Assembly (NCBI GenBank): GCA_017481325.1
Contig: JAFUPG010000046.1
Location: 1-41,389 of the forward strand
DNA from: Oscillospiraceae bacterium
GTDB lineage: Bacteria; Bacillota_A; Clostridia; Oscillospirales; Oscillospiraceae
DNA length: 41,389 bases
Reading direction: 5' to 3'
Of this stretch, positions 23,689-33,200 are shown in pieces. Numbering within the stretch: position 1 is the stretch's first letter; each line of letters begins with the position of its first letter. A program made the translations under genes and the position numbers. The notes beneath the pieces were generated by a model. It searched no databases, was not told the DNA's origin, and was given only the letters and a program-made list of their open reading frames with translations.

Positions 23689-24420
23689 ATGGCACGTTTT
23701 TTCATCCCCAAGGACAAGCTTGACGAAAATTTTCTGGTGCTCACCGGTGAGAATGCCGCCCATGCCAAGGTACTGCGGCTGAAAAACGGCGACGAGGTCA
23801 CGGTCTGCGATGCAGAGGGGACCGATTACCGCTGCACTGTCTCCGATGTGGCACCCAATCAGATCAGCCTGGTGGTACAGGCGGTCTGCCCCTCCGACAG
23901 CGAGGCCAAGGTGCAGTGCAGCGTTTACATGGCCTTTGCCAAGGGCGACAAGTTTGAGCACGTGATCCAGAAGGCCACGGAATTGGGGGCTTATGAGATC
24001 GTCTGTTTCCCCTCCGCCCGTTGTGTGTCCCGTCCCGACGACAAATCCCTGAAGAAAAAGCTGGAGCGCTGGCAGAAGATCGCCGCCTCCGCCGCCGAGC
24101 AGTCCCGACGGGGCAGAATTCCCCAGGTCATCGCCCTTCCCTCCTACAAGGCTGCTCTGGCTCGTGCTGCGGAGGCCGATTTGAAGGTCTGCTTCTACGA
24201 GAACGAGGAGCAGCTGACCTTCCGTGCCGCCATAGAGGCAGCGCCCTTTTCTACCGCCGCCATTCTCACAGGGCCCGAGGGCGGCTTTGAGACGGAAGAG
24301 GTACAGCAGGCCGCTCAGGCAGGCTTAAAAATCTGCACCCTGGGCAGCCGAATCCTGCGCTGCGAGACCGCTCCCCTCTGCGCTCTGTCTGCTTTCATGT
24401 ACGCCTGCGGAGAATTCTGA
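23689..24420 (+). CDS. rsmE: 16S rRNA (uracil1498-N3)-methyltransferase
   Basis: Methylates U1498 in the decoding region of 16S rRNA with S-adenosylmethionine. The 243-residue protein has the N-terminal PUA-like domain (HAKVLRLKNGDEVTVCDAEG) and then the SPOUT domain. The latter has the family motifs FAKGDKFEHVIQKATELG, ILTGPEGGFETEEV and LGSRILRCETAPLCAL, which form the trefoil knot. The start is ATG 23689 after AAAGGAGGGG; an in-frame extension upstream overlaps the promoter and is not credible. It appears to be monocistronic, as pssA has its own -10. Confidence 0.95.
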   Translation: MARFFIPKDKLDENFLVLTGENAAHAKVLRLKNGDEVTVCDAEGTDYRCTVSDVAPNQISLVVQAVCPSDSEAKVQCSVYMAFAKGDKFEHVIQKATELGAYEIVCFPSARCVSRPDDKSLKKKLERWQKIAASAAEQSRRGRIPQVIALPSYKAALARAAEADLKVCFYENEEQLTFRAAIEAAPFSTAAILTGPEGGFETEEVQQAAQAGLKICTLGSRILRCETAPLCALSAFMYACGEF

Positions 24421-24438
24421 AATTTTTCAACTTTTTTC

Positions 24439-24467
24439 TTCCCCTTCCTTGACGAATATGGTATAAT
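24439..24467 (+). promoter_or_regulatory. Extended -10 promoter of pssA
   Basis: TGG-TATAAT (extended -10 with perfect TATAAT at 24462-24467) and a poor -35 (TTCCCC) 17 bases upstream. A TTGACG lies only seven bases upstream and is too close to serve. Confidence 0.6.
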
Positions 24468-24520
24468 GGTGGGAAGAGAACGCTACTGTACATTCTACCA
24501 CCTGTTTGGAGAGAGATATA

Positions 24521-25192
24521 ATGATCGGTTTTTATGACTATACTGTAATTTTGACCTATATGAGCCTGGCCTCCGCCGTCAGCGGCATGGCCTGTGCCTG
24601 CAGCGGTCATCCCATCTGGGCGACCCTGTGCCTGCTGTTCTGCGGTCTGTGCGATATGTTCGACGGCAAGGTCGCCCGTACCAAGAAGAACCGCACCGAA
24701 GAAGAAAAAGCCTTCGGCATCCAGATCGACTCTTTGAGTGATGTTGTGGCCTTTGGTGTGCTGCCTGCGGTGATCGCCATTACTGTTACGAAATGTGCCT
24801 GGTATGTCTGCGTCATTGCCGTATTCTATGTGCTGGCCGGTCTGATCCGCCTGGCCTACTTCAATGTCACCGAAGAACTGCGCCAGAAGAGCACCACTGA
24901 GGCACGCAAGAGCTATGCAGGTCTGCCCATTACCTCCGCCGCTCTGATTTTCCCCACCTTCTACTCCGTCGTGGCTGTGTACTGCATGTCCGTGGACAAC
25001 ATTAAGATCTTCCTGGAGCTTTTTGCCAGGGAGCTGCTGCCCGGTCTGCTGAGCGCTTTGATGCTCATTACGGCGATCCTTTTTGTCGTGCCCATTAAGG
25101 TCCGCAAACCCGGCACAAAAACCCTGTATCTCTTCCTGGTCATCGGTCTGGTGCTGGCCGGCATTCTGGCTGCTGTGTTCCTGCTGAAGTGA
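24521..25192 (+). CDS. pssA: CDP-alcohol phosphatidyltransferase, probable phosphatidylserine synthase
   Basis: Integral membrane enzyme that joins an alcohol, probably serine, to CDP-diacylglycerol. The 223 residues hold the CDP-alcohol motif: Asp45, Asp48-Gly49, Ala52-Arg53, Gly66, Asp70 and Asp74 (CDMFDGKVARTKKN then FGIQIDSLSD). About six hydrophobic segments are present. The spacing between the two halves of the motif and the LSDVVAFGVLPA continuation are the PssA type rather than the PgsA type. Start ATG 24521 has GGAGAGAG upstream; a TTG five codons earlier lies within that site. It lies 10 bases before a lipid kinase gene, so the two form a phospholipid unit. No psd gene is in the window. 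Confidence 0.87.
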   Translation: MIGFYDYTVILTYMSLASAVSGMACACSGHPIWATLCLLFCGLCDMFDGKVARTKKNRTEEEKAFGIQIDSLSDVVAFGVLPAVIAITVTKCAWYVCVIAVFYVLAGLIRLAYFNVTEELRQKSTTEARKSYAGLPITSAALIFPTFYSVVAVYCMSVDNIKIFLELFARELLPGLLSALMLITAILFVVPIKVRKPGTKTLYLFLVIGLVLAGILAAVFLLK

Positions 25193-25202
25193 GGCATTTT
25201 CC

Positions 25203-26111
25203 ATGAAGAAGCTTTTACTGATCCTGAATCCCAACTCCGGCAAGAAAAAGGCCAACCGTTATCTGGTGCAGATTCTGGATATTCTGAACCGGAGCGGCTT
25301 TGACGTGACAGTCCATGTAACCGCCAGCCGTGGCGATGCTACGGAGGTGGTCAGTCGCCGTGCCGGTGAGTTTGACCGCATTCTCTGCATTGGCGGCGAC
25401 GGAACTTTTAACGAGATGATCTCCGGCCTGCTGCCCACAGGCAGCTCTACTCCCGTCAGCTACATTCCCTCCGGCAGCACCAACGACTTTGCCACCAGCC
25501 TGCAGCTGTCCAAGAATATTCTGCAGGCGGCAAGAGATATTGCCGAGGGCGAGCCCCATCCTCTGGATCTGGGACGTTTCAATGACCGTTATTTTTCCTA
25601 TATTGCCTCTTTTGGCGCTTTCACCCGTGCCTCCTATGCCACCTCCCAGAGCTTGAAGAATGCGCTGGGGCATTTTGCCTATATTCTGGCCGGTATCAAA
25701 GAGATCGCTGCCATCCGCAGCCACCATATGCGTGTCACCCTGGCAGACGGCACAGTGTATGAAGATGACTACATTTTCGGCGCCGTGAGCAACTCCACCT
25801 CTGTGGCGGGCATTCTGACCCTGGCTCCGGAGCTGGTGGATATGAACGACGGTCTTTTTGAGGTTCTGCTGGTGCGCAAGCCCCACAATCCTCTGGAGCT
25901 CAGCGACTGTGTGCTGGCTCTGACCACCCAGGACTACAACACCCCCATGCTCACCCTCTGTTCCTCTGCCCGTGTGGAGATCGAATCTACAGAGGAGCTT
26001 GCCTGGTCGCTGGATGGCGAAGAGGCGATGGGCGGCAAGCACACGGTCATTGAGAATCTCCACAGTGCCGTGCACATCATTTTAAATATCGATAACAAAA
26101 AAAGCCGCTGA
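25203..26111 (+). CDS. Diacylglycerol kinase family lipid kinase (DgkB/YegS-like)
   Basis: ATP-dependent phosphorylation of diacylglycerol or a related lipid, recycling it to phosphatidic acid. The 302-residue protein has NPNSGKKKA near the N-terminus, the catalytic GGDGTFNEMISGL (64 onward) and the substrate-cleft sequence IPSGSTNDFATSL. The C-terminal beta domain has LDLGRFNDRYFSYIASFGAF. The length and order match DgkB/YegS proteins. It is transcribed with pssA. The last codons form part of the terminator stem. Confidence 0.92.
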   Translation: MKKLLLILNPNSGKKKANRYLVQILDILNRSGFDVTVHVTASRGDATEVVSRRAGEFDRILCIGGDGTFNEMISGLLPTGSSTPVSYIPSGSTNDFATSLQLSKNILQAARDIAEGEPHPLDLGRFNDRYFSYIASFGAFTRASYATSQSLKNALGHFAYILAGIKEIAAIRSHHMRVTLADGTVYEDDYIFGAVSNSTSVAGILTLAPELVDMNDGLFEVLLVRKPHNPLELSDCVLALTTQDYNTPMLTLCSSARVEIESTEELAWSLDGEEAMGGKHTVIENLHSAVHIILNIDNKKSR

Positions 26112-26125
26112 TCTAGCGGCTTTTT
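26098..26125 (+). terminator. Terminator overlapping the end of the lipid kinase gene
   Basis: Stem GCCGCT / AGCGGC with a 5-base loop that contains part of the TGA stop, preceded by A7 and followed by TTTTT. It ends the pssA-lipid kinase transcript just before the Nudix ribosome-binding site. Confidence 0.8.
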
Positions 26126-26137
26126 CTGGAGGTTCCT

Positions 26138-26623
26138 ATGAAAAACACCAGCCTTTGCTATATCGAACAAGAGGGCTGCTACCTGCTGCTGCACCGTGTA
26201 AAGAAGGTAAACGATGTCAACAAGGACAAATGGGTGGGCATCGGCGGCAGGTTTGAGGAAAACGAGAGTCCCGAGGAATGTGTGCTCCGGGAGGTCTGGG
26301 AGGAAACCGGCCTGCATCTGACCCGATGGCGCTATTGCGGCATCGTCACCTTTGTCAGCGATCTCTGGGAGGGAGAGTATATGCATCTCTTCCATGCCGA
26401 TGGCTTTGACGGCACACTTCGGGAGGACTGTGATGAGGGCGTGCTGGAATGGGTGCCCTTTGCGCAGTTTGATCGTCTGCCCCAGTGGGCGGGAGATCGA
26501 ATTTTCCTGGATCTGATGAAAAAGAAGCGCCCCTTTTTCTCCCTGAAGCTCCGCTATGAGGGCGAAAACCTGGCAGAAGCTGCGTTGAACGGTGCTCCCC
26601 TGGCGCTTCCCTATTTGGCATAA
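26138..26623 (+). CDS. Nudix hydrolase, MutT / 8-oxo-dGTP diphosphatase type
   Basis: A 161-residue protein that probably hydrolyses oxidised nucleoside triphosphates. The Nudix box GGRFEENESPEECV...REVWEETGL is intact. The flanking stretch LLLHRVKKVNDVNKDKWVGIGG is usual for the YtkD/MutX-like subgroup. The start has GGAGG seven bases upstream. It lies after a terminator with only 12 bases between, so transcription depends on read-through or on a promoter inside the upstream gene that I could not find. It converges on the following gene through a shared terminator. Confidence 0.87.
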   Translation: MKNTSLCYIEQEGCYLLLHRVKKVNDVNKDKWVGIGGRFEENESPEECVLREVWEETGLHLTRWRYCGIVTFVSDLWEGEYMHLFHADGFDGTLREDCDEGVLEWVPFAQFDRLPQWAGDRIFLDLMKKKRPFFSLKLRYEGENLAEAALNGAPLALPYLA

Positions 26624-26624
26624 G

Positions 26625-26664
26625 CAAATCCCCCTGCGGTTTGATTCCGCAGGGGGGATTTTTT
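26625..26664. terminator. Bidirectional terminator between convergent genes
   Basis: GC-rich stem ATCCCCCTGCGG / CCGCAGGGGGGAT with an A-run on the left and six T on the right. It serves the Nudix gene (plus strand) and overlaps the stop of the minus-strand gene that follows. Confidence 0.9.
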
Positions 26665-27097
26665 ACAGATAGCCGCTGCTCCGGTGGATCAGGCGCTGCT
26701 CCAGATGGATCAGGCGCTTGGTGATGTCCTTGCTTCGTTCGTCGGCAGCCTCGTACTGGTTCAGGTAGCGGTTGAGGGATTTGACGCCCATGTTGCAGCC
26801 ATCGGTCATAAGACCGGCGATGGTGGCATCGGATTCCTCCATACCCAGCTTTACATTGGTTTTGACCCAGCTCATGCCCTTGGCAATGGGGTTGGGGTTC
26901 TTGCCCTCGTCCTGATATTTGCTCAGAAGCCCCTGGATCTCTCCCTGCAGCTGTTCATGCTCCTTTTTGCAATTCTGCAGGTCTGCGTAATAGGCTCGGC
27001 TCTTCACCCGATCCAGCACGTCGTCAATGGAGCTGATGCCCATTTTAATGCCAGCATCGCACTCTCTGAGCAGCTTGATGGTATCCTGTTCGATCAT
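26663..27097 (-). CDS. Helical protein of unknown function, four-helix-bundle type
   Basis: A 144-residue soluble protein that I cannot name with confidence. It is almost entirely helical by composition (DTIKLLRECDAGIKMGISSIDDVLDRVKS; long Gln/Glu/Lys-rich middle; NRYLNQYEAADERSKDITKRLIHLEQ at the end). The segment NPIAKGMSWVKTNVKLGMEESDATIAGLMTDGCNMG is distinctive. It resembles the DUF2383-like, ferritin-fold proteins of Clostridia in size and pattern, but no metal ligand set stands out. The start is ATG 27097, eight bases after AAAGGAG; an upstream GTG would be only two bases from that site. It is probably transcribed with or just after ylmH. Confidence 0.75.
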   Translation of the reverse strand: MIEQDTIKLLRECDAGIKMGISSIDDVLDRVKSRAYYADLQNCKKEHEQLQGEIQGLLSKYQDEGKNPNPIAKGMSWVKTNVKLGMEESDATIAGLMTDGCNMGVKSLNRYLNQYEAADERSKDITKRLIHLEQRLIHRSSGYL

Positions 27098-27145
27098 TTG
27101 CACAACTCCTTTTGGGATGATGTGCTTAGTATACCCAAATTTACA

Positions 27146-27925
27146 TTAAATATATATACCCAGGGTCAAACCCTGGCGGCCTTTTCGGGTAGTGCCGTCT
27201 ACGGAGAGAAGCTTCAGCTTGCCCTTGCCCCGCAAGCTCAGCTCGCTGCCCTCCTGTACCGTGCGGTCGGGCTTCAGACAGGTAAGGCTGTCCAGAGCCG
27301 CCATGCCTGCCCGGATGGCATCTGCTGTGGCGGAGCGGCTGAGGTGGAACCCGGCAGATAACACGCTGTCAAAGCGCAGGGTGCTGACGGTGACGTGCAG
27401 CTCCTTCATCTGCTGAGGCGGCTTTACGGCCTCTGCAAGGGGGATTTTTTCAATTTGCAGATGCTGGCGACCGGCGCTGATGAGATTATCCAGAAGATAA
27501 TGCTCCAGGTCCGACAGAACAAAAATGTCACAATCCCTGTCCCGAATACACAGGTCGCCTACGGCATCTCTGCGGATGCCCGTTCCCATCAGTGCTCCCA
27601 GCAGATCACGATGTCCCACAGCGCCCTCCTCATAAAAGCGGCAGCGCAGGCAGGAGATAGGGCCGTCTGCGGAGAAATAGTCCTCCCAGGTCAGGTAGTC
27701 CGGCAGGTAATAGGCGATTTTGCGCTCGGCGTGCTCCGTGCCGCCGAAAAAGCAGCAATTGGGCAGCAATTGGCGCAAAAGCGCCTGCTCTCCGGGGGAT
27801 AAAAAGGCGGTGTGGACGGGGATCTCCCGTTCCATGCCCCGCTCTAATTTATCCAGCGCACGAATCAGGAGCATCTGCTCCTCTTTTTCCCGGGTCACAG
27901 CGGCCACCCGATTGAGTCTGTCCAT
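27146..27925 (-). CDS. ylmH: S4-domain RNA-binding protein, YlmH-like
   Basis: A 259-residue protein of the YlmH family. It has an N-terminal region (FLSPGEQALLRQLLPN), a central GGTEHAERKIAYYLPDY, and a C-terminal S4 RNA-binding domain from about residue 175. The S4 domain includes LHVTVSTLRFDSVLSAGFHL and EGSELSLRGKGKLKL. YlmH proteins are linked to ribosome quality control of stalled chains and lie near division genes in many Firmicutes; no division genes are here. Start ATG 27925 has GGAGAG upstream. The Cys pair in PISCLRCRF is unusual and may be incidental. Confidence 0.9.
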   Translation of the reverse strand: MDRLNRVAAVTREKEEQMLLIRALDKLERGMEREIPVHTAFLSPGEQALLRQLLPNCCFFGGTEHAERKIAYYLPDYLTWEDYFSADGPISCLRCRFYEEGAVGHRDLLGALMGTGIRRDAVGDLCIRDRDCDIFVLSDLEHYLLDNLISAGRQHLQIEKIPLAEAVKPPQQMKELHVTVSTLRFDSVLSAGFHLSRSATADAIRAGMAALDSLTCLKPDRTVQEGSELSLRGKGKLKLLSVDGTTRKGRQGLTLGIYI

Positions 27926-28942
27926 AATGATCTCTCCATGAGCATAGTATAATTTCAAGTGCAAGCAGAAATTTGCCGAACAGTTGGATGCAGTGCCAAT
28001 TACCCCCGTAGGGCGCGACTACCAGGCGCGCCGAAACCCACCGCACCGCCATCATGACCCGTAGTACTTTGTAACTTTTAAAGCTTTATATCTTTGCATA
28101 ATCGTTTTTCTCAATAATTGTATTAATGCTTACACAATGCAACGAAGGGTCACTTTTAGAAAGTAAAGAATAAGCTGTTACAGAGTAGTAGGGGCGAACC
28201 CACGTGTTCGCCCGCGGCACTGCTGACAGGCAATGCACCTACAGCTACCCGATGAATTTACCATAATATAATTATGTAAACCGCACCAATTTAGACACAG
28301 GGAATTTGAAAACGGGAGCAGCAAGGCAAACGGCATCCTTTGCCCGGTAAGTCAAACAGAAATTCGTCGAATTGTTGAGAAAACGGTTTGTATCATGTAA
28401 CATTTTCGCGTAGCGGGGGAGGGGGTCTTGGGGGAGGGCGAATTTGGGCTGTCGGGGGTAGTGCCGAAATGTAGAAGTGTTACCACAGCACAATCTGAGC
28501 TCCTCCCCCAAGTCGCCTTTTTTTGGCGGACTTTGGTTCCTTTCTTGGCGAAGCAAGAAAGGAACGCCCCGCGCAGTGGAGCAAAGTTGCAAGTTTGTAC
28601 CGTAGTATCGATGAATAGCACTATTTGACGGCTGTGGCACGGGCGAACACATAGGTTCGCCCCTACGCATTCTGACGATAGTGCAGCAGGTCTCGGCGCG
28701 CCCAGTGGTCGCGCCCTACGGGGGCTATCGAAGTGCAGCAAACAGACCGATAAGCATCTATTTGACGGCGGTGCAGCGGGCGCACACGTGGGTGCGCCCC
28801 TACGGTGTCGTACGGAACTGCAATAGTTCGATAAACATCTATTTGGCTTGATTTCAATTCCATGGTTGGAGCCGATACCATCATCATTCACCACTTTCAC
28901 CATTCACAAAAAAGGGCCGTCTTTCCAGACAGCCCTTTTGTT
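27926..28942. repeat. Intergenic repeat island of about 1 kb, no credible gene
   Basis: The stretch contains palindromes of two related types. Type A (GGCGCG arms, CGCGCC-CTACGG tail) is at about 28008-28033 (inverted) and 28695-28720. Type B (arms GGGCGAAC/GTTCGCCC or GGGCGCAC/GTGCGCCC, tail CCTACG) is at 28187-28214, 28641-28667 and 28778-28805. Two of the type B copies sit in a longer unit that begins near CTATTTGACGGC, at about 28609-28671 and 28749-28805, with a third partial start near 28831. There is also a perfect 12-bp hairpin GTTCCTTTCTTG/CAAGAAAGGAAC at 28536-28565. The left part, 28060-28190, is AT-rich. ORFs of 132 and 183 codons on the minus strand span these repeats and are rejected. 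Confidence 0.75.
28908..28939 (-). terminator. Rho-independent terminator after the small membrane protein gene
   Basis: Stem GGGC-T-GTCT / AGAC-G-GCCC with one mismatch and loop GGAA on the minus strand, preceded by AAAA and followed by TTTTTT. It lies four bases after the stop. Confidence 0.85.
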
Positions 28943-29302
28943 TTAGTCGGCTAAGTGCTCGGTGATGACGTTACGATCCTCTTTGGATTGGGTCATCATC
29001 TCCTGGGCGTACTCGTTGGCATAGTCGAAGAGCATATTTTCGTAGTCGATCTTCACATCGAATGCCTCTTCTACCTTGCCCACCAGGGAGATCAGAGGAT
29101 TGCTATCCTCCTCTTCCTCCTCCGTTTCCTCGGAGGGTGCAACAACGGTCTCCGACTCCTCCAGCAGGTAGGGGTCAAACAGATCCCGCACAATGCCGCT
29201 GATGAAATTGTAAGCAACGATCAAAACAGCAGCCATAACCGCAACCTTGATCCAGACGGTCCACCAGTATTTTGTCACAGGTCTCACTTCCCTTCTGCTC
29301 AT
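28943..29302 (-). CDS. Small single-pass membrane protein of unknown function
   Basis: A 119-residue protein. After a basic start (MSRREVRPVTKY) there is one membrane helix (about 14-36, WWTVWIKVAVMAAVLIVAYN). A very acidic linker follows (ETEEEEEDSN), then a helical C-terminal part (KVEEAFDVKIDYENMLFDYANEYAQEMM). I recognise no family. The ATG at 29302 has no clear ribosome-binding site; a GTG at residue 9 with AAGGGA upstream would shorten it slightly and is a fair alternative. It follows the uridine phosphorylase gene by 34 bases and is probably co-transcribed. Confidence 0.7.
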   Translation of the reverse strand: MSRREVRPVTKYWWTVWIKVAVMAAVLIVAYNFISGIVRDLFDPYLLEESETVVAPSEETEEEEEDSNPLISLVGKVEEAFDVKIDYENMLFDYANEYAQEMMTQSKEDRNVITEHLAD

Positions 29303-29336
29303 TGGACGAGGGGAAACGGAAAAAGTTCCCCCTTTT

Positions 29337-30110
29337 TTACTTGGCGGCAGCCTTATCCTGAGCGATGATCAGCTTCAGCGCCTCAACGCCGACACGGACG
29401 GCAGAGGAGGTATCCTCATCCATCTTCTGATCCAGGCCGGCAGCCTCACGCTCCTGGTTCCAGATGACGTGGAAGCAGGAACCGCAGCGGCAGCCCAGAG
29501 CGTCGGCAACGACGAAGAGGGCAGCGGATTCCATCTCGCTGGCCTTGACACCCAGGCGCTTCCATGCCTCCCACTTCTGCAGCAGCTCATAGGAAACGGG
29601 CATCTTGGCAGGAGAGTGCTGGCCGTAGAAGGCATCCTTGCACTGCACCACGCCCACATGGGTGCGCTTGCCCATGGCCTGAGCGGCCTGACGGAGGGCA
29701 ATGGCAATATCCAGGTCGGAGACGGCAGGGTACTCAATGGGGGCATACTCCATGGAGGTATGCTCGAAGCGGATGGCGCCGGTGGCGACAACGATATCGC
29801 CGGACTGGACATTGAGGTCGATACCGCCGCAGGTGCCTACTCGGATGAAGGTATCTGCGCCGATGTTGTGCAGCTCTTCCATGGCGATGGAGGCAGAGGG
29901 GCCGCCGATGCCGGTGGAGCAGACACTGACCTTCTCGCCCAGAAGGTAGCCGGTATAGATATTATACTCACGGTTTTGTGCAACATGCACGGGGTTATCG
30001 AACAACTTTGCAATGGATTCGCAGCGGCCGGGGTCACCGGGCAGGATGCAGTAGCGACCTACATCGCCCTCAACGCAGTGGATATGGAACTGTCTATCAA
30101 GCTCTTGCAT
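29337..30110 (-). CDS. udp: Uridine phosphorylase / nucleoside phosphorylase
   Basis: Phosphorolysis of uridine to uracil and ribose 1-phosphate. The 257-residue protein belongs to the NP-I family: the phosphate loop [26 protein letters not shown], the active-site strand IRVGTCGGI and the ribose-binding [17 protein letters not shown] are all present. The insertions [15 protein letters not shown] and the ending fit uridine rather than purine phosphorylases, but specificity needs an assay. Start ATG 30110 has AAGGAG nine bases upstream; a TTG two codons earlier lies closer to it. It has its own promoter, so it is separate from polC. Confidence 0.92.
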   Translation of the reverse strand: MQELDRQFHIHCVEGDVGRYCILPGDPGRCESIAKLFDNPVHVAQNREYNIYTGYLLGEKVSVCSTGIGGPSASIAMEELHNIGADTFIRVGTCGGIDLNVQSGDIVVATGAIRFEHTSMEYAPIEYPAVSDLDIAIALRQAAQAMGKRTHVGVVQCKDAFYGQHSPAKMPVSYELLQKWEAWKRLGVKASEMESAALFVVADALGCRCGSCFHVIWNQEREAAGLDQKMDEDTSSAVRVGVEALKLIIAQDKAAAK

Positions 30111-30147
30111 AATCAATAACTCCTTATCTTATAGTCTTGCACCTTAT

Positions 30148-30176
30148 ACTATACAATATTCCGGGGAAAAGGGCAA
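30148..30176 (-). promoter_or_regulatory. Sigma-A promoter of udp
   Basis: TTGCCC, 17-base spacer, TATAGT on the minus strand, 38 bases upstream of the start codon, in the gap after polC. Confidence 0.7.
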
Positions 30177-30246
30177 ATCATTTTCACCTGCTGAAAAATT
30201 CTTTGGCGTTCTGCACGAAAAGGGGCTTTTTGATTTGTGAATTCTA

Positions 30247-33200
30247 TCAAAACAGGGTGATCTGGCTGGTATCGGGCAGTTCACCGAAGGCACCGGCGGC
30301 ACGGAGATTCTCAATATGGGTCTTGGAGACCTTGGGACAGGCACGGGCAAATTCCTCCACGGAGATGAAGGTCTTGCCCTCTCTGCCGTTGACGATATCC
30401 CAGGCCGCCGTCTCGCCCAGGCCGGAGACCGACACAAAGGGCGGCAGCAGCTTGCCATCCTCGATGATAAATTTCGTAGCCTGAGAGCGGTAGAGATCCA
30501 TGGGCTTGAACTCAAAGCCACGGAGGTAGAACTCGTAGCAGACCTCTAAGGTGGTCAGCAGGTCGTCGTCCTTGCCTGTGCGCTCGGGGCTGGAGGTAAT
30601 GCGCTTGATATTGGCCTTGACCTCCTCCATGCCACGGGTCATCATGGCGGCATCGAAGCCGTCCTTCTGGCTGCGGCGATAGAAATAGGCGGCATAATAG
30701 GCCAGAGGCTGATGCACCTTGAACCAGGCAATGCGGAAGGCCATCATAACGTAGGCGGCGGCATGGGCCTTGGGGAAGAGGTACTTGATCTTCTTGCAGG
30801 AGCCGATGTACCACTCCGGCACGCCTGCCTTCTGCATTTCCTCCTCTGCGCCCTCGGGCAGACCCTTGCCCTTACGCACCATCTCCATGATCTTGAAGGC
30901 ACGGGTCTCGGGGATGCCGCACTTAATTAGATAAATCATAATATCGTCACGGCAGCCGATGGCCTGGGAAACCGTGGCCGTGCCGCTGACGATCAGGTCC
31001 TTGGCATTGCCCAGCCACACGTCGGTGCCGTGGGAGAAGCCGGACAGGCGGATCAGGGTGTCAAACTGGGTGGGCTTGGTATCCATAAGCATGCCACGGG
31101 TGAAGCCTGTGCCGAACTCAGGGATGCCCACAGAGCCAACAGGGCCTAAGATGGGGTCATTCTCATAGCCCAGCACCTTGCTGGAGGTGAAGATGGACAT
31201 GGTGTCCTTATCGTCCAGAGGGATGGTCTTGGCATCCATGCCGGTCATATCCTCCATCATGCGGATCATGGTGGGGTCGTCGTGACCCAGCATATCCAGC
31301 TTCAGGACATTCTCCTCCATGCAGTGGTATTCAAAATGGGTGGTGATGATGTCGGTGTTCACGTCGTCGGCGGGATGCTGCACGGGACAGAAATCCCAGA
31401 TTTCATTCTCCGCCGGAATAACCACCAGACCGCCGGGGTGCTGGCCGGAGGTACGGCGCACATCCACGCAGCCTGCGGCAAGGCGGTTTTCTTCCGCACG
31501 GCTGACAGACAGTTCCCGTTCCGCCAGATATTTCTTCACATAGCCGAAGGCGGTTTTCTCCGCCACGGTGCCGATGGTACCGGCACGGAACACGTGGCTG
31601 GCACCGAACATCTCGATACAATAGGCATGGGCTCTGGCCTGGTATTCACCGGAGAAGTTCAGGTCGATATCGGGCAGCTTGTCGCCGCCGAAGCCCAGGA
31701 AGGTCTCGAAGGGGATATTAAAGCCGTCCTTTACCAGAGGCGCACCGCACTCCGGGCAGGTGGCATCGGGGAGGTCAGCACCGCAGTTGCAGTCGTCGGG
31801 AACCTCAAAGCTGCAGTACTTGCACTCCGGGCAGCGGTAGTGGGCAGGCAGGGAGTTGACCTCGGTAATATCGGACATATAGGCCACCAGAGAGGAGCCC
31901 ACGGAGCCACGGGAGCCAACCAGATAGCCGTGCTCCAGAGAGTTGTTCACCAGCTTCTGGGCGGACATATAGATCACGTCGTAGTGAGAGGAGATAATGC
32001 CGTTGAGCTCCGCCTCCACACGCTTGACCACGATCTCCGGGGGATTCTCGCCGTAGAGACGGTGCATCTTGCTGTAGACCAGGCGCTTCAGATCCTCCTC
32101 GGAGTTCTCGATCTTGGGAGGGAAGAGCTTATGGGGCAAAGGGCGCACGTTGTCGCACATATCCGCAATGAGATTGGGATTGGTAATGACTACCTCATAG
32201 GCTTTTTCGGCACCTAAGTAGGAGAATTCCTCCAGCATCTCGTCGGTGGTGCGGAAATAGAGGGGGTTCTCCCGATCGCAATCGTCGAAGCCCTTGCTGG
32301 CCAGGAGAATGCGGCGGTAAATTTCGTCCTCGGGGTTCAGGAAGTGCACGTCGCCGGTGGCGCAGACGGGCTTACCCATCTCCTCTCCCAGGCGGACAAT
32401 GGTGCGGTTAAATTCACGCAGCTGCGCCTCGTTCTCTGCCAGCCCCTTCTCCAGCATGAAGCGGTTATTGCTCAGGGGCTGGATCTCCAGGAAGTCATAG
32501 AAGGAGGCAATGCGCTTCAGCTCTGCCCAGCTCTTGTGATCCAGCACCGCCTGGAACAGCTCGCCCGCCTCGCAGGCAGAGCCGATGATCAGACCCTCAC
32601 GGAGCCGCAGCAGCTCGGACTTGGGCATACGGGGATTGCGCTTGAAATACTTCAGATTGGCATCGGACAGCAGGTGGTACAGATTCCGCAGCCCCTGCTG
32701 ATTCTTGGCAAAGAGGAGAATGTGGCGGCTCTTGCGGTCGAAGATCCGATGACCGGCACGCAGGTGGGTCATGGCCTCGTTGATCTCCGCAACGGAGCTC
32801 AGGCCACGCTCCTTCAGCATTTGGGCAAAGCGCAGATACAGATGACCGCAGGTCAGAGCGTCATCGGAGGCACGGTGGTGGTTAAACTCCGGCAGGCCCA
32901 GGGCATCCGCCACAATATTCAGCTTGTGCTTGCTGAGCTGGGACAGGAGATTCTGGGACAGGATCAGGGTATCGATGGAGGTGGGGTTGAAGGGGATGCC
33001 CAGCTTCTGGCAGGCGGCGGTGACAAAGCCAATGTCAAAGTCCGCATTGTGGGCAATGAGGGGACGGTCGCCGCAGAATTCCAGGAATTTGGGCAGCACT
33101 TCGGAGATATCCGGTGCGCCCTTGAGCATCTCGTCGGTGATGCCGGTGAGTTCAATATTCTTGGGGTCCAGCTTCCGCTTGGGGTCTACAAAGGTCTGGA

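Noticed and set aside
28378..28389. Third LacI-type operator (GAAAACGGTTTG) in the repeat island
   Set aside because: One mismatch to the pattern and no promoter or gene beside it; probably chance.
28272..28903. Two overlapping minus-strand ORFs of 132 and 183 codons
   Set aside because: They are translations of dispersed palindromes and hairpins, in different frames over the same repeats, with no ribosome-binding site and no domain.
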